64,000 nucleotides of DNA from Pseudopithomyces maydicus (GCA_026873275.1 JANTUC010000002.1:2542001-2606000), one strand, 5' to 3'; shown: positions 1-12,903, counted from the first letter of the stretch. The notes: generated by a model not told the origin, from the letters alone. Program-made: numbers and translations.

Positions 1-494
1 TTCGCACTGGGTGGCGTTTGGGGAAAAGCCATTAGCATAGGATAGGCCCTCTATAGCATAGTACGCATATAGACCGTATGAGGCCTGAGGCGTTGGGCGC
101 GAATGATACCCTTTACCATTTTCATTACACCATTATTATTTGATGCCATTTATCTTTTCCTGTCGACCCTCTTACTCTCTTATCATGTAAGGGGTTGTGT
201 CTACGTAGGATATAATGAGCACATGGGTATGTCTAGAGCATGGATTGCAGTGAATAAGTAAGAACAAGTAAAAAAAGTGAGCGAAGCTGTACGAATCCGT
301 AGCCAGAAATATGAACGCCCATCAACACCGCCCAGACCGCAATCCATGACGGAAAATCATCATGACACCGACTTCACTCCATCATCAGTCTAGGCAAGCC
401 TCCCCCATCGTTTTGATTCTCCACAACAGTCCTTCCAGCTCGCGCTCAATGCCCCATCATAGCGCAGCACGATTAGTACGCACCGGTTTCAACC
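1..494. other. Intergenic flank, no gene seen
   Basis: No open frame here has coding character. The right part is probably the 3' untranslated region of the minus-strand gene that ends at 495. Confidence 0.5.
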
Positions 495-2072
495 TCACAC
501 TCGGATCTCTGCAACCTCCTCGCCATCACTATTCAACACAATTCTAACCCCTTCAAACTCTTCCTCCATCTTCTTCTCCCTCTCCTCTTCACCCCTAACT
601 TGCACACTCTCCTGCTCCATCTTTCGTTCCCGTTCTCTTTCGCCTTCCCTATAATCCTTACCCGGAACGATACACTCCTGAAATTCCTCCTCCTCGGGTC
701 CCACCTCTTCTGCGCTCCGAAATAGTCTCCTTGCTGCCCGGTTTTCGCCCTCACTTCCACCGCCGCATCCAAAAGCACAAGAGCGTCTGCCACAAGGTCT
801 CCAGAACCGGTACTCTGCTACCTGGGCCTCGCTCAGTGGTTTGAGTGCCAATAGTCCACTGTCGACGCCGCGGTTGCTGGTGTATCTAAGCATCGTACCA
901 GCGGGGTCGAACGGAGAGGTCGTGCTTGTTTCGAACCCATTTGCGATGGGAATTGCATGCGGATAGAATGAACTTGGATATTCCGAAGGCGGAGAAGGGT
1001 ACTGGAAGCTTGGAGGGGACGTGGACAAGGCAGAAGGTCGATGAGAGAGAGATTGGAAAGCTTGCTTATCGGCCATATTCCTGAGCATGGCACTGCGAGG
1101 AGACATTTGGTGGTCGGAGCTTTGGGGGCTCGGTGAAATAACTGAGGATGAGCGTGGTGGTGTATGTGGAGGCACATTGAATGGTGACATACCGCCGATT
1201 CTTGTTTCGGGAACGAGTGCCATGCTGATCCAGCCCTCGGGGGCTGCATATTTGCTGTTCCACATGTCTTGATCTGTGATTATACCGGGTTCGGCCAAAA
1301 CTTCATAATCAGCCATCCCAGCCACCCCAGTTCCGCTATTTGATGAATCTCGGTGGAATCGGCCAGACTTAGGGAAGTTGCCAATGCTCATTGGGCTCGT
1401 AGAATCTGTGAGCTCTATGTACTTGAAATTAGGGGTATTAGGACGTGGAGTTGCAATTCCAGACTCAGTCTCTGAACGAGGAGAGGGAAATAGCTGTTTT
1501 GCGTCAAAGGTGGGCGAAAGTGCGCTGGGATAGCCAGGGTATCGTCGTCCGACATCAGTGAGGAGAGACAAATTGGTCTGCTGTAGCTGTGTTGGGATCC
1601 TATTCGGGCTTCGACCAGCTGCATGCATGCCGACCATGTCGAGCACTGGGGCGAGCTCGGCACCTCCGCGGCCAAAGATCCTACTTTCCATTCCTGAGAT
1701 TTCTCTTCCATTGTAAAAGTTCGTCAGCGAGACCTGGCTGTTGGAAGTTGTGCTGATTCTGTCCGCGGGTGCTACAGGCGGTATTTGGTGATAGGAACCG
1801 TCGTACCAGGCAGCATTTAAGCTTTTAGAGTGATTTTTGGAACTATATGATGTCGAAGTGCCCTCGCCAGTAATCCGGCGCAAGGCCTGAGCAGTGATTG
1901 GACTGATATTCTCAGAGCGAGCAAACCGAGCCTCATCGACAATCCATAGACCGCCGTACTGCTGCCAAGGGAAGTTGCGCAAGAAGTGATCTTCAGGGTA
2001 GACATCGAATCCAAGTGTGCGAGAGCGGAAGAATGCGTAGAGATAGCGAAGGTCTGGAAACTGGCGAAGTAC
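495..2072 (-). CDS. Hypothetical Ser/Pro-rich protein, 5' exon unresolved
   Basis: I do not recognise the family. A continuous frame of about 525 codons runs from a splice acceptor (GTGATAG, exon from about 2072) to a stop at 495. The first 60 residues look folded and aromatic-rich (FPDLRYLYAFFRSRTLGFDV, then a QQYGGLWIVDEARF stretch). The middle is low-complexity Ser/Pro/Thr with several SP and TP sites, which suggests a disordered, possibly phosphorylated region. The last 90 residues hold a short Cys cluster (RPCGRRSCAFGCGGG) followed by a charged Glu/Arg coiled-coil-like tail. There is no ATG upstream in frame within the exon, so an upstream exon in 2080-2340 must supply the start; I could not place it. 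Function unknown. Confidence 0.55.
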   Translation of the reverse strand, partial: VLRQFPDLRYLYAFFRSRTLGFDVYPEDHFLRNFPWQQYGGLWIVDEARFARSENISPITAQALRRITGEGTSTSYSSKNHSKSLNAAWYDGSYHQIPPVAPADRISTTSNSQVSLTNFYNGREISGMESRIFGRGGAELAPVLDMVGMHAAGRSPNRIPTQLQQTNLSLLTDVGRRYPGYPSALSPTFDAKQLFPSPRSETESGIATPRPNTPNFKYIELTDSTSPMSIGNFPKSGRFHRDSSNSGTGVAGMADYEVLAEPGIITDQDMWNSKYAAPEGWISMALVPETRIGGMSPFNVPPHTPPRSSSVISPSPQSSDHQMSPRSAMLRNMADKQAFQSLSHRPSALSTSPPSFQYPSPPSEYPSSFYPHAIPIANGFETSTTSPFDPAGTMLRYTSNRGVDSGLLALKPLSEAQVAEYRFWRPCGRRSCAFGCGGGSEGENRAARRLFRSAEEVGPEEEEFQECIVPGKDYREGERERERKMEQESVQVRGEEEREKKMEEEFEGVRIVLNSDGEEVAEIRV

Positions 2073-2365
2073 CTATCACAACAAAATTTAGTAAATTTGT
2101 AAAAGTATAAAACCAATGACGAAGCAACAGTGATAGGAGATAAATTATAAAGCTGTTATATTTCCATCAGAGCTCTCGTTCATGCATGTATCTAGATAGT
2201 GTGTACACAAGGTATACGTGCTGAAGCTAATTACTATAATGGTGCAAGGCATAACAGGGCAGGAGGGACAAAGATATTTCATACATCCCATGCAGGGAAC
2301 AGCGGCGGATGAGCTGTGAGCCTACGCATCGGGTAAGTTTTCTGGCTTGGACATGAAAGGATTGC

Positions 2366-3937
2366 TCACATAAGTATTTCGAATGCAGCATGCTTCTTCA
2401 GTTGCTTTGACATCCGACGGTAAGCGTGGAGGACCTCTGGTCTGTGTGATTTTATGTCTTTTCGTCCGATCAGCTTGTGCATCGCCGGGCTAGTGCTGTA
2501 CATTGGATCAAAAACCATCAGGTTGCAACTGCCATCACGACGGCGTTCGAAACCAACGATAGTGATGGAATGACCAGGCTGTTGCAGATAGATAGGCGGT
2601 AGGAGAGTTTTATAGACATTTGACCCATCTCCAGTGGCAGCTTGTGCAAAATATTGCTCGGTTGCGGCAAGAAGACTGTCGTGGGCTTCAATCGAGCCAT
2701 CGGGGGCGTCGCTAAACATCTGAACACCGCAGTCAATTTGAGCACTGAGGAAGAGGGCTTGAGCCTACGTCTGTTAGTTCAGGAAGCGAACAATATCACT
2801 TATCATCTCACCTCCGGTGTGCCAATGTACTTCCTTGTATCACGGATGCCACCAGTCTGCTGTCGACCTATGGTATTTATGCCTTTATCCCAAGCCCTCT
2901 CAATAAGATCTTGCAATTTCAAGATGCCTGGAGTGCGGCCTGGAAAATCTTCGTAGCCCTGAGCCCGGGCACCTTGAATGTACGAGACAAGCATCTGAAT
3001 ATTGCGGTAGCCGCAGAAGCCACCCTCCTTTGGTGTTTTGCCAACGTGGAGCGTAGACGGATGGCAGTAGTAAGCTTTTTTAACGGAGCGATCCAGAGCG
3101 GACAATTGAGCCAAGATAGGAATGATGCCTGGAGTCTCATTCTGTACGGCCTCATGTTTTATGAGGCGACCATCACGACCAATGCGGTTCACTACGGTGA
3201 TCTTTGGACCAGCATCAAGTTGATCATGGAGCCATTTGGGCATTCGATCTTCCCATGCATGAGGACCTAGTTCAGCGCGCTAAGCATGGGTCAGCAAATG
3301 CAGAATGAAGAGCACAGGATGTACTTACTCCAAGTCGACAGCTACCAGGTGGTGGCCTGACTCTCTTGTCGGCTTTTGCAAACGGATTGAATGTCTCAAT
3401 GCTTCGTGACAAGGTGCTCTTTTCGCTACCAGTAGTATCACTTCTGCCGCGTTGGACTTTCTTTGTTGTCCTGCGTCCATGATGACCGTGCCGACTCGGA
3501 GCTCCTGGCGACTCAGGACTGTGATCTCGCTCGTGGAATGAAGGTTGTCCCGCATGCCGGGTGTAGGATTTTGGGTTATGCATATCAGCTCTGCTCTGGG
3601 AATGATATTTTCCAGTAGTCTCGTCGAATGATAATGTCTCTGCGAGGTGGTAGTCGAAATGCTCGTTTAATTCAGGCAATGAGATGAACTCGGTGCACTC
3701 CGGGCATTCGAAGGTAGTTTCGTTCTCGCTGGAGGAAGCCACGAGCTGCTGCTCGCTCGTAGAAAGTGCAGAGTGCGGCCTCTCAGGCAAGGAGGGTGGT
3801 CGCGGTTCCTCTTCTATTCGAAAAGGCGAATCTGTGGTGTGAATCTGTTCGAAATGTAACTGCAGGATATAATCATCCGTTGGAAGCACAGCAAAGTCAC
3901 ACATCGGGCAATCAAGAAGCTTGGTAGTGCCCGCCAT
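2366..3937 (-). CDS. ZUP1/ZUFSP-type ubiquitin peptidase (peptidase C78 family)
   Basis: Three exons (3937-3329, 3279-2812, 2764-2366) join in frame to give 491 residues. The N-terminus carries a zinc-finger-like motif (LDCPMCDFAVLPTDDYILQLH) and a second CPEC..H..H finger near residue 90. The second half is a C78 papain-like domain: RLGRAELGPHAWEDRMP entry motif, nucleophile Cys in GGFCGYRN, catalytic His in GHSITIVGFE and the following Asp in MVFDP. Members of this family (human ZUP1, S. pombe Mug105) are cysteine deubiquitinases, ZUP1 preferring K63-linked chains in genome-stability pathways; the substrate here is inferred from the family. The acceptor upstream of exon 3 is preceded by a CTAAC branch site. 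The protein is complete and ends with the usual YRR..LKKHAAFEIL helix. Confidence 0.85.
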
Positions 3938-4861
3938 GGTGATTGGCAGCTGGCTCTGCTATTGCCAACAATCGTGTAGATGACGAAAGGTACGACAAGT
4001 CACAGCTTTTCAGTGCTGGATATAGTTTATCTTCAACTGCTTTCAAGTGTGGGGGGAACAGTTGTCTCCCAAGAAGGTGCTGTGGCTCAGCATGCGTGAC
4101 GCTGTCGGCGCCAACGGCCCGCGTCTCTAGAGGCAATCACGGACCGTAAAGAAATATTGTACAGATAGCATTAAACAAATGGGGCGAGATGCATGAGGCT
4201 CATAGGCGCATCTAGGGAGACAAGGAAGCCGTGTAATGGCTGCTGTGACGAAGGACGTTTGGCATGGAGAGCTGTTCGAATAGGAAATTTGGCTTACTAG
4301 TTCCGCCAAGCAGCACTGACAATTGAGCACACCGCCAAACGCTTCCATTCCTTGGGACAAATATCGCATGTGTTGGCAGGATGATTCACAGGAGAGAGAG
4401 AGAAAGAGAGAAATGGAGCTATGCTGCAAATCAGTCATGGTGACATTTTGAAACGTTCATGGCACATCTTCACGTTCGTGTGAACAATGATTGAAACCTG
4501 CACCGTACATTTACATTCATGAACGCTACCCGCCCTCCCAAAAACTATGCACATAAGCCTATCATCAGCGGTGCTGTTAATCGTGAGGCGAAGCTACTCT
4601 TCACTACCTGCTTTCCCCCAATCTGTCCGCAGTGATCGGAGATTGAAAGATATCTGTCTCTCATATGCCTCGCTCGAAAACGTGTGACCAAAACAAATTC
4701 CACATTACATACCCAACATGAAGGAGCATCAGTACCTCATGCCGTCCAGTGAAAAGTACCAAAACGAAAGCCATAGACCACGTTGCATACAACTACAGGT
4801 ATTCGTCATCGCATCTCTAGTGTTTCAAAAGCGCCGGAAAAACAGGTCAAATGCAAGTAGT
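3938..4861. other. Intergenic region, ZUP1 promoter and myosin 3' flank
   Basis: No supportable gene. It contains a purine-rich microsatellite-like run of GA repeats at about 4391-4413. It should hold the promoter of the minus-strand ZUP1-like gene and the 3' end of the myosin transcript. Confidence 0.5.
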
Positions 4862-7800
4862 TCATGTCTCTATTCCCTCCTCAATCATGGGCTGACCGTT
4901 AATGATGTCGCCGTTGACGTGCTCAAACTCCATCTTCTCCTGCTGTGCGATGGCTTGCTGAGATACTATTTCCGCGAGACGCTTTAGGCGAGGAGTTTGC
5001 AACCCTGTGGCATGACAATTAGTTTCGGTTCAGCGCAGATTTTGATGGTCATCACTTACAAGAGGGGTGTACGTCTCCAATGCTGTAATAACTCTAGGCT
5101 CCGCAATTTCGTAGGGGCCAGAATCCTCCATGTCCACTGCTGTCAACAGCAAGACATCGCTCTTCTCCGTCACTCGCGACGCTACAGCCTTCATGATCTC
5201 TCCGTTGATAGGTTGCTCGTAGTCTGCGACGAGATATTGGTTGAGCAACTTTTGAATCTGGTTGGGCGACAACATCCAGCAAATGTCCTGAATAATTTCA
5301 ATGTCGTTCAGAGTAGCCTTCTTGAGTTGAAGCAGCTTGGTGGCTTGCATCAAGTGCTCAAGCTGGAGAGTACCTTCAGGCATATCGTGAGACTTGCACC
5401 ATTCTTCGATACGGGTGATGTTGTAGTTGATTTGGAGACCGCGCTTCCATGACAAGAAGTTTCGCCTCATGAGCAGATCGTTGAATGCGGTGACTCCCAC
5501 GAGACGCAAGAGCTCCGTAACGGTCTGGGTGACAATCGAATCTTCGAGATAGTAAGCCTTCATTGCCTTGTAGACGTTATTCAAAAGGCTAAGGAGGTTG
5601 TCCATGCTGTACGCAGGAGAGCTGTTGCTCTGGAGAAGCTTGCCAAGGAAACGGTTGCTCTCGTTGGTGACAAAGCCAGGAAGAGACTGTGATTCGATGA
5701 TGGCAGGAATGATCATCTTGTGAAGCTTCTTCTTGAGCACTTTCATCCAAGTGTGGTATATGTTGAACTCAAGGCTCTCCAAGTCGTGCTTGACGATCTC
5801 CAACAACCGATCATATTCGTAGTTGTCGGTCTTCTGCTGCTCATACCAATCTTCAGCAAGGAAGACGAACGAGAGCATCTCATGAACGTTGGACAACCAG
5901 AATGCTCCCGGGTTGATCGCCTCGTCGCCATCGTGCTGCATAACTTCCTGTTGGATCGACTGCATAACATTCGCTAGGAATCGTTCGGATTCCTTAACGA
6001 AACCATTGTTCCACATCTCGGAGGTAACAAGGTTGATGAGGTAGGCAGGGAAAAGAACTTCCTTGTCCGTAGGAGGAGGAGTGGTGGTTGGTGAGGGAAT
6101 CTTGAGATTCTTGATCAAACCAAGGGTTACTTCGTCGTTCAGATTGTCTTCATCACCCAAGATGTTCTCAAGCTCGAGTTCAACGTTGTCTAGCTGGTTG
6201 AATGTAGATCCAGAGAGGTTCTGACGGTGGACAGTAGATCCCACAGCCATAGAAACAGGGCGCGGGCTGTAAGTCTGGCTAATGCGTTCCAGGTCACGAG
6301 TATCGGGTCCAGCACTCCGCCTCTTGGGCTTCTTCGAGGAGACGAGATTAATAAGGCTTGCCGCCATCGGGGTATGCCCATTCTCCAGTGTGCCATTAAT
6401 CGGTCCAGATCGTTTCATGATCTCCACTTGCTCTTGTAGATCTTGGAGCTGTTGCCGCAGCGATATCTTTTCCGTTTCGGTAACGTTGCTTCTACGCTTA
6501 GCAGACTCAAGATCGTCACTTGTCTGCTTGAGTGAGTTACGGAGTTGCTTCTCTTCTTCTTGCAGATGACGGATCTTCGAGTTGCTCTCATCGTAGTTGG
6601 TCTGGAGCTTCTTAAACTCCTCCTCGATGGCGCTTAGTTTGGCAGCAGTAATGCCAGCTTGGTTAGCTTCAGCTTGAAGTTCTTTCTGTCGGTTTTCCAA
6701 AGCACGGCTTCGTTCCTTGTAGGACTTGATTTGTCCCTCGTAGTTCTCGACCTGCATTTTCAATGACTTGTTCTCTTGCCGTGTTGCGCCAAGCGTCTGT
6801 GTAAGCTCGACAACCTTATTCTCCAGTTTGTAAGAGATGTTCTTGAGGTCACGAGCTTCAGCACGCAATGATTTGTACTCTTTGCGAGCCTGCTTTCCAC
6901 GCCACAAGTTTTGAATGATGACAATCTTCTTCCGGTACTGTCTCCAAGCGCGGAGCGAGCGTTGTGACCTCCACGAACGTTGGATGATACGTGCAGCATC
7001 CCCAAGGCGTTTATCCAGGATATTCTTACGGCAAAGATAACCTGAGGCAGCAGCCTGGAACAATATAACCGAATTTCTGACCATGTGGAAGCGCTTCCTA
7101 TCCTTGGAGCCTCGCCACACGCGCTGGATAGTCGTAGCGGCCTTGACCTGTCTAGCCTCCTCCGCGCGTTCTCGGGTAATGTACCCTCTGGCCAAGGATT
7201 GTACGGCAACGATGGCTTCGCGCGTCTCCAAGTATACACGACGGTAGTACTTAGCCCGCAGGTTCTTTTGAATCATAATTGCAGCATCGTTCAATCGTGC
7301 AGAACGCAGATTCTCAAGGAATGCAAGCATACCAGCTCGGAAGAAGATCTTGGTGAGACCCATTTGGTACTTGTCAGTTCCGTCGTTCTTACCATCGCCC
7401 AGAGCCTTGTTGAGAATGGCCTTGGCCATGTCGCGGATCTCCGGTGTCCACGATGAGGATGGCGTCAACATGTAGTACCTCAAAGCAAATTCTTCGTATG
7501 TCCATCGTGTAGGATAACCAGCGCAGGAAATGCGGACGGTCTCGAGAACACCACAAGCTCGGAGTTGATTAAGGACCATAGGTCCTTCAAACTTCCACGC
7601 TTCCTTGGCCTCGTTGGGTTTGATACAACGAATGTAATGTACATCAGTGGAGTTGATGGTATTCATAAGCTCAATCAGAGAAGATTTGAAGATACCTCCA
7701 AGTGTCGGCTTACGGTTAACTGCAACTCTTCGGCCTGGAGCGGCGGGCTTGGCTGATGCAGTGGCCGCAGTTTCTTTTTCGCGAATTGATGTAGCAACAT

Positions 7801-9811
7801 CCAGCACCTGAGTCAAGAATTTGTTGGTCGACTTCTTGAGCACCTCCATGTGCTCATCCGGTACAGTATCTCTGTTCTTTTCGATGAAACCCTCAGATTC
7901 ATATGTAACCGGGACAGCGTAATGTTTGACAGTAAAAGCAGACTTGCCAAACCGAGGCTTCTGGTAAAAGTCATGCTTGTTGTCACCAAAGAAATTGTGG
8001 TGCAGCTTCGTGACAAACTGATCGTCCGAACCCATGGGAAGACGTGACTCTTCATCCAGCAAAGCCAGTACACCAAGTTTACCTTCAATAAGATCGATAC
8101 ATTTCTGGTTATCAGCAAAGTCGATGAATGTCCAGTCAATCTCTTCTCGGAGATACTCTTCTTGCTCGAGCTTGAAGACGTGCTGATTGAACTCCTGCTG
8201 CAACTTTTCGTTTGCATAGTTGATACAAAACTGCTCGAAAGAGTTCTTCGCGAAATGTTCGAAGCCATAAATATCGAGCACACCAATGAAGGACTTGGCA
8301 TTTGCGATGACCTCCTCGGTCGCTAAGCTCTCGTTGATCCGCTCTACGAGCCAGTCGAACAGACTGGAATAGATGAACTTGGCAACGGAATCTCGAACGA
8401 CGACGGCGGCCTGTTTAGTAAGGTTCGATACGATCTTTTCACCACGGGTGATCAACTGCTTTTTGACGGTCCATTTCGCGAAGTTGGCCGCATCGATACC
8501 CAGGAGAGCGCAAGCTTTCACCAAAGCAGGCTCTGCTGGATCAAGCGCGGAGTCTGTCCGGGTAGCTGTGATCTGGATGTCTCCGATGTGCAAGAGCGCA
8601 GCGAGAAGTCGCCAAAGCTGAGTTTGCGTTTCGGCCGGGACACCAATGGTCGTCAACGATTTTCGCGTTGCATCGAACTCTGCCTTGTCGTCTACACCGT
8701 CAATGGTAGGAGAGCTACCCTGGTTCAAATAGCTGAACTCTTCCACAGACTTGAGCGACAGTTCTTGTGTTTCCTGTTCAGTCGCGCCCTTGATCAATTG
8801 GTAGAAGATGTGGTAATTCCGTTCCTTCAACGGCTGGAACACCAACCGCGATCGCTCGAGAAGGTATGTGCGGATCTTGGCACCGGTAATGTCGGTCTCC
8901 TTGTTGAACATGATCTCGATGTATTTACCAAAACGCGAGGAGTTGTCGTTTCGGGTCGTCTTCGCGTTACCAAAGGCTTCCATGATGGGATTAGTCGCCA
9001 GAATCTGCTCTTCTGTCTCGCTCATGGAGTCTGCTTTGCCGCGTCGCTTGCCAGGGTTGTCTGGAGATTCTCGCGTCGCAAAATAACGCATAATGTATTT
9101 GGCACTGACAGTTTTACCTGCTCCCGATTCACCAGATACGACAATGGTCTGGTTCTTCTCGTCCCGCAACATGTCCCTGCGGAGTGTTAGCGAATGGTTG
9201 TTATACCACAGGGGTGAGCACGGGAGGGGTGGGGTCGTACGCAAAAGCCTCTTCGGCGATGGCAAACAAATGCGGTGCACCGTAGGACCGCTGCTTTCCA
9301 GCGTAGACTTGCACCATGCCAGGCACGTAGAGGGAATCAACTCTGGCGAAGGGATTCGCTGCTATCAGCACAATGCCGGAATATGTGTATATCTCCTTCT
9401 GCGCATATCGCAGCTTGATGGCCTGGAGCACTGTGCACTGTCAGCGGGGGAAACGGCGAGCTGCGAGGGCGTCGGCATACCGGCGGGTTCGTTGAGATGT
9501 GAGAGGTTGGTAAGGTCGTCGCTGGCCTCGAGCATGGCCGGGTTCATCAGCGGCGGCAGGTTCGGGTCGTTGCCATCCTGGATGGCGGCGAGGGTGGTCT
9601 CGACCGTCTTCTTCTGCGGCGTACATAGTCAGCCCATGTGTTCGATCGAGGCAGATGCAGGTGCAGCACGACATACCTCGCCGTTGTCGAGGGTGAAGAC
9701 CAGCGTGACCTTGTCCCCAGCTACCTGCTTGTCGGTGACCTCGGAGGCGACCCAGCCGTCGGCGGCGTCTGGCTGCCAGGCACGGGTGCCGACATCGAAT
9801 ATGTGCGCCAT
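4862..9811 (-). CDS. MYO2: Class V myosin heavy chain (MYO2-type)
   Basis: Actin motor that carries secretory vesicles and organelles to growing tips. Exons are 9811-9677, 9613-9481, 9430-9241, 9176-5060 and 5004-4862, about 1,572 residues, normal for fungal myosin V. The start MAHIFDVGTRAW is the SH3-like N-subdomain. The P-loop GESGAGKT lies near residue 165, followed by switch I (NDNSSRFGK) and switch II (DIYGFEHF). Six IQ motifs occupy about residues 770-890, then a coiled coil (about 900-1070), and a DIL/globular cargo-binding tail from about 1200. Without correction the final junction is out of frame: exon 4 ends at a codon boundary, and the conserved tail (LQTPRLKRLAEIVSQQ onward) reads only if the GGG at the start of exon 5 had four Gs. 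As written, translation ends six codons after the junction and loses about 45 residues. Confidence 0.93.
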
Positions 9812-10753
9812 GGTGTCTGTTCGTCAATCGTCACAGTCGTGGTGGCCGCTGCGCGGGCGGGCTTCCTCAGGGTCCAGGTCTCCCTGTGGATGGATGGGCG
9901 GTCAACCGAGGGTGCGTCTGGAGGGGTGGTGGGCGTGGAAGCGCGGCGGTAGACTCGCTGATCGCAAGCTGTGTCGCTGCGTCACAGGGCAGGATGCATG
10001 CCTTGGGCGGATGAAGGGGCAACGTGTAGAATAGCTGGTAGACACAGTTGCTGCCGCTGGAACGCGGACCTTCACCTTGCGCACTAAGTTTCCGCCGCCT
10101 CACCGCCAACAGCCCGCTTGCAGCAGGGGCTCGGCCGTGCAGCAGCCAATCAGGCCCTGCCAAGCTGCCCGCTCGGAGCACTCGCAGGCATGCATCTCAG
10201 ACGTCCTGCTGCACAGCGACTTTGCGACCGCTAGTCGCCCCAGGCCGCTTGCTCGCAGCCTCTCGCACGCCCGTCGTTCGGCGCACACGGTCGACCGTCT
10301 GTCTGGTCTGAAAACACTCGACCTTGGCCGACACAACACGACACGCCTCGACACGCCACGCCACGCCACGCCACGCCACGGCTCTCTGCAGACGCTGCGT
10401 GCTTCATCGCGCTGCTCATTTGAAGACACCACCTCCTATTTATGCTCGTCGTCTGAAACCGCTACGCGAAGATCATTACATTACATGCGTGCTGCCCGTA
10501 CTTAGACATCCCATGCTGTCTCCACCCACCCACCTACCCCTGCTTAGCACTGCAATTGCGTCTTCGGGATGCGCATGCCACCACTGTTGAATGCGTTTGG
10601 CATCGCAATGATCCCTCTGCCCAGCCCACTCCCATGTGTCCCGTGAAACACGCCCAGTGGACGCTCGGCATAGCCAGACACAAGCCAAATCAGATCACGT
10701 TGAGCTACCGAATCTATACTATTTCCACCGCTCCTCAAAATCATGTCCATCCT
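9812..10753. other. Myosin promoter region, GC-rich, no gene seen
   Basis: About 940 bases between the myosin start and the stop of the upstream dehydrogenase gene, both on the minus strand. Several overlapping GC-rich open frames lack coding character. A CCACG tandem repeat is listed separately. Confidence 0.5.
10352..10381. repeat. CCACG pentanucleotide tandem repeat
   Basis: Five to six uninterrupted copies of the five-base unit CGCCA/CCACG, preceded by imperfect copies (ACACG). It lies about 550 bases upstream of the myosin start in the presumed promoter or 5' leader. Confidence 0.85.
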
Positions 10754-12281
10754 CTAGTACAACATCCTCGTCCGCAGGCGCGACGACAGCTCCTCGAGGC
10801 TCTGGAAGAGGTTCCTAATCTCTTCCTCCTTGACGTCGCTAACGTCCGCCATCAGGTACGCTACGTCTCCTCGTGAGTCCGAGCTCTGCTTGTCGATGTT
10901 GTGGTTCAGCAGCACGCCGTTGACTTGCCTGAGCACGCCAGGCACGTTCTTGTGGATGAACACCACCCGCACGCAGTTCGGCTCGTCCAGCGTCAGGTTG
11001 CGCAAGAAGACCTCAGGCATGTTGACCGCACCGAGGGTAGAGCCCTCGTTGACGTACTTGACGAGCGCGTTGCTGACCTCGACGCCAATTGCGCTCTGGG
11101 CTTCCTCCGTGCTGCCTCCAATGTGAGGAGTCAAGATGAGGTTCTTCAACCCCTGCAGGTCCTTTGTCCACTCATTGAGGTCGTTGCCGAAATAGTCGCC
11201 GTTGCCCGCAGGCTCGTTCGGGAACACGTCGATGGCTGCACCGGCAAGCTTTCCGCTGCGCATCGCCTCGATCAGGGCGGGTATATCGACCACCTTTCCG
11301 CGGGCATTGTTGATGAGATACGAACCGTTCTTCATCTTCGCAAATTCCTCCTTCCCAATGAGATTCTTTGTGTCCGCCGTCTCGGGCACATGCAGGGTCA
11401 CGAAATCCGACTGATCTAGCAGGTCGTCAAGCGAAGGCACCTGTTTGGCAGTGCCCAGCCCCATCAGAGTCACCACATCATAGTATATGACTTCCATGCC
11501 CATGGCTTCCGCCAAGACCGACAGCTGGCTACCAATGTGACCGTAACCGACTATGCCCAGTGTCTTGCCGCGAACCTCCCAGCAGCCCTTGCTCACTTTG
11601 TTCCATGTGCCGTTGTGCAGTTCCATCGAACGGTCCGCGAGTTGTCGGGCAAGAGCGATGACTTCTGAGATGACGAGCTCGGCGACGGATCGGGAATTGG
11701 AGAAGGGAGAGTTGAACACAGCAATGCCCTGCGAGGCGGCGTACTTGAGGTCAACCTGATTTGTGCCGATACAAAAGCAGCCGATGACAATGAGATTCTT
11801 TGCTTCCTTCAACACGCGCTCCGTGAGCTTGGTTTTTGAGCGGATGCCAATGACCTGGACATCGCGGATCTTCTCGATCAATTGATCCTCCGGTAAGCTG
11901 CTCTTGAGTGCCTCCACCTGATAGCCCTGGTCCTTGAGAATGTTGACTCCGGCCAGGTTGACATTTTCGAGCAATAGCACCTTTACATCCTTGGTGTCGA
12001 ACGGCTTCAGTTGTTTCGCAGTTGCGGCTGCTCCAGCAGAGTGGTTGGATGCACTGCCTTGGAAGCTAGGTCTGTAGGTCCAGCCTGGTCAGCGGGCGTA
12101 GAACAAAATGCGACAGAGGGAGGAGGCAGGATACTTACGGTTGGCGGAAGCTTGCAGGCGGGCTGTGGAAGGATAGGTTTGGGCTAGTGCTCAGATTGAG
12201 GCTGTTCGACACCTGCCTCGAGAGGTTGCTCATGGTGTTCACGGGCACCGGGATATTTCTAGGTGGGCTCGAAGGGCTCAT
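10754..12281 (-). CDS. SER33: D-3-phosphoglycerate dehydrogenase
   Basis: First step of serine synthesis: NAD-dependent oxidation of 3-phosphoglycerate to 3-phosphohydroxypyruvate in the cytosol. Two exons (12281-12139 and 12071-10754) give 486 residues. The N-terminal 60 residues are Ser/Asn-rich and fungal-specific. The NAD-binding fold has LGIVGYGHIGSQL. Catalytic residues fit the D-2-hydroxyacid dehydrogenase family: Arg in NNARGKVVD, the acidic residue in DVFPNEPAG, and His in LTPHIGGSTEEAQ. A C-terminal ACT domain (VVFIHKNVPGVLRQVNGVL...) is the usual site of serine feedback, so allosteric inhibition by serine is expected but not shown here. The start is chosen because it is the first ATG in frame and leads straight through a consensus GTAAGT intron into the conserved core. 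Confidence 0.95.
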
Positions 12282-12903
12282 GTTGCTGACGAGGCTACAA
12301 GGTTAGGGTTGTACTACGTTACAGTTGTCCTATCTAGGCAATCAGATCCTGGGGCGCGATGTGATATCTGAGGGATTGATGTTGGTATAGAACAAGGCGG
12401 GGGTGCCAAGATGGATTGAAAAGGGCTGTAGGTTGGAAAAAAATTAGTCTCAAACAATGAGTAACGACTCGACTTTTTGACGTCTGGTTTCAAAGCGGCT
12501 CGATGCGTCAGCACATGAAAATACCAAATTCCAAGCCCTACCCGTCGGATCTCCGGTCATCGGTGACTCAAAAAATTATGACCTGATCGGCATGATGCAA
12601 TCGCCTTAGCGCAGTACCCCGCCTTAGTTGAAAAGTGGCGCATGCTCGACATCAGCCCCACAGCCGCTTTCCCAAAGAACGTGCCTGCGTGCACTGCAAA
12701 GGCTCCACAGAAGGACTTGCCAAAACACACTGTTTAAAAACGGGCATCACGGCATGATCATCAGACTTTGTTCATTGCATTCATGTCTATCGATTTTGCC
12801 AGAGCGTGCACGTATGCTTCAAGCTGACATCTAGGCCATACTCCAACGCAAGTCAATCCCCTCTAAATCATACTTGCTAGCTGCGCCCAGCATTGCACAT
12901 ACT
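12282..12903. other. Intergenic, dehydrogenase promoter
   Basis: No gene is supported. It holds the promoter of the phosphoglycerate dehydrogenase gene and the 3' flank of the glucose-6-phosphate dehydrogenase gene. Confidence 0.5.

Noticed and set aside
5720..5977. Plus-strand open frames inside the myosin gene
   Set aside because: They mirror the minus-strand myosin codons and have no domain of their own.
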